A DNA stretch of 10,880 nucleotides from Leptospiraceae bacterium UBA2033 (GTDB lineage Bacteria; Spirochaetota; Leptospiria; Leptospirales; Leptospiraceae): the NCBI GenBank assembly GCA_002333425.1, contig DDBL01000076.1, positions 6,115 through 16,994 on the forward strand, in the 5' to 3' direction. Below the pieces are notes generated by a model. That model saw only the letters and a program-made list of their open reading frames with translations. It searched no databases and had not been told where the DNA came from. Both the position numbers and the translations under genes were made by a program. Shown piece after piece: positions 6,061 through 10,880 of the stretch (position 1 is the stretch's first letter; every line of letters starts with the position of its first letter).

Positions 6061-7914
6061 ATGAATCCAAATACTCTATTGCCTTTTGTGTCTCTTGTTT
6101 CGCTTTTTGTTTATTTTTTGGTAGCGGATACTTTTACTTCTTCGCTTGGAAAATACCTTTGGGGGATACTTGGAATTATCCTTGTATCATCCGATTTGTT
6201 TTTCAGATTGATTCAATCTAGCAGTGGTCAGACTGACAACCAAAAGAATACTCGTTTTCTTGTATCTGGACTTGGAATTCTTTCTTATTTATTCTACCAA
6301 CTTAGAGTGTATCTAGACTTTCCGCCGACTGCCGGTGTAGCCGAGCAAGCAAGTTCTCTCCCTAAGTTAAGAGATTTTTTGCTTATTCTGATTATTATTT
6401 CTGCGTTGGCGTTTTTGCTATTTACGATTTTGTTAGAAATTTCCCGCCAATCTGTGGAAGCACAACACAATCTAAAAGAGAAAAAAAATACACTCCTTCA
6501 AAATACAATTTACAGTTTTCTCTGGATTAGCCCCCTCTTGGTTGCGGTAAATTATTTTGCAGTTCAGAAGAATTACAATTTTGATATGAGTTCCCTTGGA
6601 AAATTTTCCTTTTCTCCAACTTCGCGTCAAATTTTAAAAGAAGTAAAAAAAGATATACAGATAACAGCATTTTTCCCCCGTCCTTTAGAATCGGATGATC
6701 GGACGAAAGAAGAAAGTTTTGCTCTTGGCTTTGTTCGCCCTGAAGTTGAGATTATACTAGATCAACTGAAAGCGGCTAGTCCTTATATATCTGTAAAGTT
6801 TATCAATGCAGATGTAGAAAAGGAGCTAATGGCGGATTATGCGCAAGTATCAAACGGCGTTATTTTAGTTAGAAGTCTAAAGGCGGTTCCCGATTCAGGA
6901 AATCCTTATATGGAAGAGCGTGTGATTGTCCTCACCAAAAAAGATCTGGAAGACATTGAACGAAAGTTAGTGCAAGCGGTGATCAATGTTTCTACAAAAC
7001 AGAAAAAAGTTTACTTTACATCGGCTAATGGCGAACGATACGGAGTTGGATTTCAAAGCCTTCCTGATGAACAAATCACAAAACTCACTTCCTTTCTTGC
7101 TTTTTATAACTACAATGTAAATGAACTTGGATTTACACAGGGTTGGCCTGAGAAAATTCCAGACGATGCAGACGTGCTTTTTATCATCGGTCCGACTGTC
7201 GCTTTTTCCAAAACAGCGCAAAATACTATTTTGTCTTACATCGAACGAAAGGGAAAACTTTTTATCACAGTTGACCCAACTGGACAAGAAGACTTTTCGT
7301 GGTTACTTGAAAAAGCCGGACTCACTTTGAAAAAAGAAAATCTACGCCAAGTGGAAGGTAGACCGGAAATCATCGCCGGCAAATTCCTTCCTCATCCAAT
7401 CGAAGAATTATTCGTTAAAAAAGAAACAGGAATTTTGTTTTTGGCAAATGCTTACTTTGAATCAAAACCTGCGGCTAACACAATACTAACCAGTAATCCA
7501 CTTCTTGAATCAGGATTTAGTTCTTATGCAGATGTAAATAAAAACGGGAAGCTAGATAAGGACGAAAAACAAAATAGTTTTCTACTCTCTACTATTTTAA
7601 CCCAGAAAGAAGATCCAGCTAATCCATCTACAACAGAAAACCCAACACGAATCATTTTGTATTCGGGAACATCGTGGATAACAAACCGTTATGTGCTCTA
7701 CAATCTAAACTCTATCCTAGCGGTAAACAGTGTAAATTGGCTAAACCAATCTCCTCTCACAGAAAAAATTCTTCCTAAAAAAGAAGAACGAGAAGTGATT
7801 ACAATTAGTGATTCACAAAAAACAATCATCTGGTCGGTTGGGTTATTTCTTTATCCTTCGCTTGTGACTATTTTACTTTCAGGATATGCAATTCTAAGGA
7901 AACGTAGAAAATGA
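6061..7914 (+). CDS. GldG-like ABC transporter auxiliary membrane protein
   Basis: Membrane protein of 617 aa. Five hydrophobic segments lie in the first 170 residues (about 6-22, 33-51, 66-85, 106-125, 150-168). A large soluble region follows, then one C-terminal membrane segment (about 588-611) with a basic tail. The stretch NFDMSSLGKFSFSPTSRQIL (173-192), then ITAFFPRP, is the hallmark of the GldG / ABC_transp_aux family. The soluble domain probably faces the periplasm. DVNKNGKLDKDE (491-502) matches an EF-hand calcium loop. I use ATG 6061, 2 nt after the permease stop; an in-frame TTG at 6046 would overlap that gene and add five residues. The C-terminal ATGA is shared with the next gene. 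Function is likely as partner of the ATPase and permease; the substrate is unknown. Confidence 0.85.
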   Translation: MNPNTLLPFVSLVSLFVYFLVADTFTSSLGKYLWGILGIILVSSDLFFRLIQSSSGQTDNQKNTRFLVSGLGILSYLFYQLRVYLDFPPTAGVAEQASSLPKLRDFLLILIIISALAFLLFTILLEISRQSVEAQHNLKEKKNTLLQNTIYSFLWISPLLVAVNYFAVQKNYNFDMSSLGKFSFSPTSRQILKEVKKDIQITAFFPRPLESDDRTKEESFALGFVRPEVEIILDQLKAASPYISVKFINADVEKELMADYAQVSNGVILVRSLKAVPDSGNPYMEERVIVLTKKDLEDIERKLVQAVINVSTKQKKVYFTSANGERYGVGFQSLPDEQITKLTSFLAFYNYNVNELGFTQGWPEKIPDDADVLFIIGPTVAFSKTAQNTILSYIERKGKLFITVDPTGQEDFSWLLEKAGLTLKKENLRQVEGRPEIIAGKFLPHPIEELFVKKETGILFLANAYFESKPAANTILTSNPLLESGFSSYADVNKNGKLDKDEKQNSFLLSTILTQKEDPANPSTTENPTRIILYSGTSWITNRYVLYNLNSILAVNSVNWLNQSPLTEKILPKKEEREVITISDSQKTIIWSVGLFLYPSLVTILLSGYAILRKRRK

Positions 7915-8960
7915 AAAAAGTATTTTTGATTTTAATTGCATTTATCGTCCTTGGAATCGTATTTTTCTATTCTGAAGAACGGACGGATGAAGGTTTATCT
8001 GAGGTAAAGTATTGGATTATCAATCCAGAGGAAATTCGTTATTTTGCGCCAAAAGATTCTTCTGAGTTTGCAAAGTTTATTTCGACTAATCTAATTTTTC
8101 AAAAAAAGGAAACTGGACTAAAAACCCAGCCAGTGTTTATGATAAAAGGAAATGACCTTGAGTCTAAGTCAGATTATCTGTATGAAGGAAACTACAATGT
8201 CAAAAATCTATTTACAGAGCTATCGGTTTTATCGACAAAATCTATCACAACGGCAAATGCTGATTTACTGAAGAAATTTCAAATTTCAACTGAAAGTTCT
8301 CCAGCGATTGAAATTCTAAAATCCTCTCAGTTAGAAAAAAAAATCTACCTCGGAGAGGAAACTCGTGATAATTCCCGACGTTATTTACTTTCCGGCAAAG
8401 ACTTAATAACCGCACTTTCTCATATATTTCAAAAACTAACAACCTCGACTTTAGATTTTCGTGATAGAAATTATTTGCGATTTGGAGAATTTGAATTAGC
8501 GCGAATGGTATTTCAGGGTGATGGAGTTCGCCTAACGCTGGAAAACAATCCCGAAACAAAAAATGCAATTCAAACTAGTAAATGGTTTAAAATTTTAAAC
8601 GGAAAATTCAGAATTAACCCAACCGAAAGTGGAAGTATTGTTCCTTACTTACAGAATTTTAAAGTAGAAATTTATCCAGATGAACCAAACGGAGAAGGAT
8701 TTGCAGTAGGCAAAGAACTTGTAAAAACAGAAATCTTAGCCGAGTTAGATATTTTTCTGACAACTGGTTTGCATTATAAAATAAAGCTTTTCCCAAAAGT
8801 GGTTTTAAAAAATAAATCCTATTACCCGGTTTTAAAAGAAGTAGAAAATTTTTTCATTGAATCCCCTTCTTATGCTTCCGAACAGTCGGTGTTACAAATC
8901 ATTAACCTACTGAAAAAAATTCAATCTGATCCTGAATGGACAGACTCACAAGGAAAATAG
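7911..8960 (+). CDS. Membrane-anchored DUF4340 family protein
   Basis: Protein of 349 aa with one N-terminal hydrophobic segment (residues 4-20) after MKK and no lipobox Cys, so it is probably anchored in the inner membrane with its bulk in the periplasm. Features recalling DUF4340 are KIYLGEETRDNSRRYLLSGKDLI near the middle, LDFRDRNYLRFG, and a repeated beta-strand-rich pattern. DUF4340 proteins commonly follow GldG-like genes, but no biochemical role is established that I know of. The ATG overlaps the previous stop in ATGA, so the two are translationally coupled and probably made in step. The best guess is an extracytoplasmic subunit of the same ABC assembly. The family call rests on context and general resemblance, so it is moderately sure. 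Confidence 0.72.
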   Translation: MKKVFLILIAFIVLGIVFFYSEERTDEGLSEVKYWIINPEEIRYFAPKDSSEFAKFISTNLIFQKKETGLKTQPVFMIKGNDLESKSDYLYEGNYNVKNLFTELSVLSTKSITTANADLLKKFQISTESSPAIEILKSSQLEKKIYLGEETRDNSRRYLLSGKDLITALSHIFQKLTTSTLDFRDRNYLRFGEFELARMVFQGDGVRLTLENNPETKNAIQTSKWFKILNGKFRINPTESGSIVPYLQNFKVEIYPDEPNGEGFAVGKELVKTEILAELDIFLTTGLHYKIKLFPKVVLKNKSYYPVLKEVENFFIESPSYASEQSVLQIINLLKKIQSDPEWTDSQGK

Positions 8961-8961
8961 T

Positions 8962-9420
8962 ATGCTCGAATTAACTAAAGGTGACACACCTCTCGTATTT
9001 CCAAAGTTTGAAAATGAAGACAAAATGACCGAATCTGAAATTTGTTGTAAATGTTCGGGATGTTGTCGTTATGTTTCTGTTGATATAACGAAACCTCGTT
9101 CGAAAGACCAGATCGACCTTTACGTTTGGTATCTTCTTCATAAAAATGTTCAGATCTACATTGACAATGACAAAGGTTGGAACTTACTCTTTATTACCCC
9201 CTGCACAAAATTACAAGGCGATGGGAAGTGTGGAATTTACCCAACTCGTCCGAAACTATGTAAAGACTATTCTGCTTCTTCTTGTTCGCGAACGGGAAAA
9301 GATCATACTCATTTGTTTATGACACCCGATGCACTTCTTGCTTATTTAGAAGAAGAGAAAAAGAAAAAGCAAACTAAGTCTAAAACAAAAGTAGTGAAGA
9401 AAACAAAGAAAACTAAATAG
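8962..9420 (+). CDS. YkgJ-type cysteine-cluster protein (putative zinc/iron-binding)
   Basis: Cytoplasmic protein of 152 aa. It opens with a dense cluster CCKCSGCCR (Cys28, 29, 31, 34, 35). A second half has PC (Cys81), GKCGIYPTRPKLCKDY (Cys90, Cys100) and Cys108. This C-x2-CC plus C-x(n)-CxIYxxRPxxC pattern is the YkgJ family signature, annotated as a putative zinc or iron chelating domain with no proven function. The C-terminus from about residue 130 is nearly all Lys, Thr and Ser (KKKKQTKSKTKVVKKTKK), which could bind nucleic acid or membrane phosphate. The ATG is 1 nt after the stop of the DUF4340 gene, so it belongs to the operon. A second in-frame ATG (Met22) lies just before the cluster and cannot be excluded as the start. 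Confidence 0.83.
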   Translation: MLELTKGDTPLVFPKFENEDKMTESEICCKCSGCCRYVSVDITKPRSKDQIDLYVWYLLHKNVQIYIDNDKGWNLLFITPCTKLQGDGKCGIYPTRPKLCKDYSASSCSRTGKDHTHLFMTPDALLAYLEEEKKKKQTKSKTKVVKKTKKTK

Positions 9421-9430
9421 AGGTGATTTT

Positions 9431-9721
9431 ATGAGTAAAGCCAACGTAGTCCATATTGAAAAATGGTCGAGTAAGGTAACTAATTCTGTAGAAGAAGACA
9501 TTCGTAACGAACTAAAAAACATCATCCAAGAAAACCCAGCTTGGGGCTGGGAACAAATTTCTATCCAAGATGTGTTTGCTTATGCTCTAAATCAATTACC
9601 ACCTATTTATGTTGAAAAAGGAAAAAAGCCAGACTACTTACTTTCCATCGAAGAAATTCGAAATGCAATCTACGCAGCCATCAAAAAAGTCGAAGCCAAC
9701 CCGATTCATTATGTCAAGTAG
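9431..9721 (+). CDS. ComFB-like small protein
   Basis: Soluble protein of 96 aa, probably all helical. DVFAYALNQLPPIYV (47-61) matches the ComFB family core, where an A-x-ALN-x-LPP-x-Y motif is typical. ENPAWGWEQISIQDV precedes it and a helix rich in Glu and Lys follows. It has no cysteines, unlike Bacillus ComFB, which carries a Cys set. ComFB was named from a late competence operon; relatives in cyanobacteria have been reported to bind cyclic dinucleotides, which I recall but cannot verify here. AGGTGA (9421-9426) is a good ribosome site 4 nt before the ATG and follows directly on the upstream stop, so this is the last gene of the six-gene operon. Assignment is moderately confident; role in this operon unknown. 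Confidence 0.68.
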   Translation: MSKANVVHIEKWSSKVTNSVEEDIRNELKNIIQENPAWGWEQISIQDVFAYALNQLPPIYVEKGKKPDYLLSIEEIRNAIYAAIKKVEANPIHYVK

Positions 9722-9728
9722 GCTAACT

Positions 9729-9894
9729 GATTACCACCGATGGACACCGAGAGCACCGATAACAAAACGATAGTATTTTGATTCAGTATATTTTTTTTCG
9801 TTTCATAACGCACATCGTTTAATCCAATGTAATCCGACTCCATAACCAAAATAAAAACCATCGTATCTTTTATCGGTGTCCATCGGTGGTAATC
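9729..9894. repeat. Inverted-repeat element with perfect 22-bp arms (MITE-like)
   Basis: Positions 9729-9750 (starting GATTACCACCGATGGACACC) and 9873-9894 are perfect inverted copies of 22 bp. Pairing resumes farther in, with ACGAT (9767-9771) against ATCGT (9860-9864) and a following TATTTTG-like stretch. The AT-rich centre encodes nothing. It starts 7 nt after the stop of the ComFB-like gene. No clear target-site duplication is seen at the two edges. The arm resembles the repeat at 2952-2984, implying a dispersed family. It may act as a strong hairpin at the end of the operon; it lacks the T-run of a classic terminator right after the stem. It fills most of the 279-nt gap to the next gene. 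Confidence 0.75.
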
Positions 9895-9990
9895 TTTAGG
9901 GGTTTACTCAAATTGATACCATTGAGCGATTTTCGAAATAACTCGAATAAAAAAAACTACTTGAACATCTAATCCTAATCTAAAAGAATA

Positions 9991-9995
9991 GAGGA
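9991..9995 (+). promoter_or_regulatory. Ribosome binding site of the exported protein gene
   Basis: GAGGA stands 5 nt before ATG 10001 and fixes the start. TTGAAC (9961-9966) with AAGAAT (9984-9989) at 17 nt is a possible promoter but would overlap this site, so it is not called. Confidence 0.55.
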
Positions 9996-10000
9996 CAGTT

Positions 10001-10726
10001 ATGAAAAAATTATCTATGATCATTTTAATTATCGCAAATTTATTTTGCACGGCAAGTGAAGATGAGAACAAAGCAAAACTTGCTTTTCCGGAAGTTACTT
10101 CTATTCTCAGCCCATCTGATTCGTTCTACTTTTTTTATCCGAGAGAAATTGACAAAACCCTGACAACAAATTGCGGAGTTGCAACTCCAGGAACGATTGC
10201 GACGCCAGGGGTTCCAGGAACACCAAATGTCCCGACAACCGGAACAACTGGAACCAACTCATCTAGAAGAACAATTCTAAGTCAGCTAGTTTTTAAAACT
10301 GGCGAAACTCTAACAATGAAATTTCTCTATGACTCAAATCAATTTCAAGGTGCACTAGATCAACAACAAGGATTTACATTGACAGGTGGAATTTTCGGTC
10401 ACACTGTAACAGGGCGGCAAGGCACTGTTAAATGGTCAGGTCAAAGTCTGGGGTATATAGATGAGTCAAACACAGCCGCACAAGCTTTAACATTCTTAAT
10501 GGTGGACATAAACCTAAGAGGAACTTTTACCCAAGGAACTACTGCTTCGGGAGTGACACCTGTTGAGTGTAATACCAATGGGGACGGAAGATGTACATCA
10601 TCAATTACAACCACTAAGTGTTTTACGCAAGATTTTATAAATTGTATGTCAAATAATGCCAGTGGTGTTGCAGTTACTATCTCGGGAAGTATCAACTGTA
10701 ATGCGACTAACGTCATTCCACAATAG
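10001..10726 (+). CDS. Unrecognised exported protein, probable lipoprotein
   Basis: I do not recognise this 241-aa protein. MKK followed by a hydrophobic run to Cys16 (IILIIANLFC) looks like a lipoprotein signal peptide, but Phe at -1 is poor for a lipobox, though spirochaete lipoboxes are loose. Residues 59-88 are almost only Gly, Thr, Pro, Val and Ala (TPGTIATPGVPGTP and so on), a flexible linker. The rest is a beta-rich domain with FKTGETLTMKFLYDSNQFQG and GGIFGHTVTGRQGTVKWSG. The last 60 residues hold five Cys, likely disulfide-bonded. NTNGDGRC in that part resembles a short calcium-loop motif. A periplasmic or surface location would make it a possible substrate of the VKOR-DsbA enzyme, which is inference only. 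The start is fixed by GAGGA. It stands alone upstream, and a glycosyltransferase gene follows 11 nt after. Confidence 0.7.
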   Translation: MKKLSMIILIIANLFCTASEDENKAKLAFPEVTSILSPSDSFYFFYPREIDKTLTTNCGVATPGTIATPGVPGTPNVPTTGTTGTNSSRRTILSQLVFKTGETLTMKFLYDSNQFQGALDQQQGFTLTGGIFGHTVTGRQGTVKWSGQSLGYIDESNTAAQALTFLMVDINLRGTFTQGTTASGVTPVECNTNGDGRCTSSITTTKCFTQDFINCMSNNASGVAVTISGSINCNATNVIPQ

Positions 10727-10737
10727 CCAAATATTGT

Positions 10738-10880
10738 ATGATTGATTTTAGTTTAGTAATTCCTACATTCAATGAGGCAGAGAATATTTGTATTCTGATC
10801 CCTCGCGTCATATCACTGTTATCTGCTGCGAAAATTAGTTTTGAAATTATAGTAGTGGATGACGACTCAAAAGATTTAAC
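10738..10880 (+). CDS. Family 2 glycosyltransferase, N-terminal fragment
   Basis: The first 47 codons of a gene that leaves the window. MIDFSLVIPTFNEAENI is the nucleotide-sugar-binding start of GT-A glycosyltransferases, and IIVVDDDSKDLT is the typical VVDDxSxDxT strand. The triple Asp recalls the dolichol-phosphate or undecaprenyl-phosphate sugar transferases (DPM1/GtrB-like), but the fragment is too short to fix substrate or membrane segments. The ATG is 11 nt after the preceding stop with no clear ribosome site, so it may be co-transcribed with the exported protein gene. Confidence 0.85.
   Translation, partial: MIDFSLVIPTFNEAENICILIPRVISLLSAAKISFEIIVVDDDSKDL

Noticed and set aside
6967..7330. 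Open frames on both strands within the GldG-like gene, and 8245-8568 within the DUF4340 gene
   Set aside because: Each is fully inside a long gene whose frame shows clear family motifs. No separate evidence supports them.
10441..10716. Minus-strand frame opposite the exported protein gene
   Set aside because: No motif and no promoter or ribosome site. The plus-strand gene has a good ribosome site and signal peptide.

Overview
The window reads as AT-rich chromosomal DNA of a Gram-negative bacterium. The low G+C, the set of gene families and the weak lipobox of the last complete gene would fit a spirochaete such as Leptospira or a relative. That is an impression from family content, not proof. 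Twelve complete protein genes and two partial ones are supported. No rRNA, tRNA, CRISPR array or transposase is visible.

Layout. Positions 1-877 hold the end of hisH and all of hisA, the tail of a histidine operon. A palindromic 101-bp repeat follows (885-985). Next come a membrane VKOR-DsbA fusion for disulfide formation, folE (starting at TTG), and a repeat-rich gap with a GC-rich hairpin block that runs into the start of hemJ. On the minus strand, 3542-4276 encodes a PIN-domain toxin and its antitoxin. They converge on hemJ and diverge from the next block.

The main block, 4403-9721, looks like one six-gene plus-strand operon with gaps of 10 nt or less, or overlaps. It encodes a Gld-type ABC ATPase, an ABC-2 permease, a GldG-like membrane protein with a large extracytoplasmic domain, a membrane-anchored DUF4340 protein, a Cys-rich YkgJ-type protein and a small ComFB-like protein. 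The first four plausibly form one envelope complex. The last two are unexpected partners and may be regulatory or accessory.

After the operon lies an inverted-repeat element with perfect 22-bp arms (9729-9894). Its arms resemble a shorter repeat behind folE. Next is an unrecognised exported, probably lipid-anchored protein with a Thr/Pro/Gly-rich linker and a Cys-rich C-terminus. The window ends in the first 47 codons of a family 2 glycosyltransferase.

No completely new system can be claimed. The points most worth following are the ComFB-like and YkgJ-like genes at the end of the Gld-type operon, the EF-hand-like loop in its GldG-like protein, and three different structured repeats placed close behind genes, one of which merges with the hemJ ribosome-binding region.
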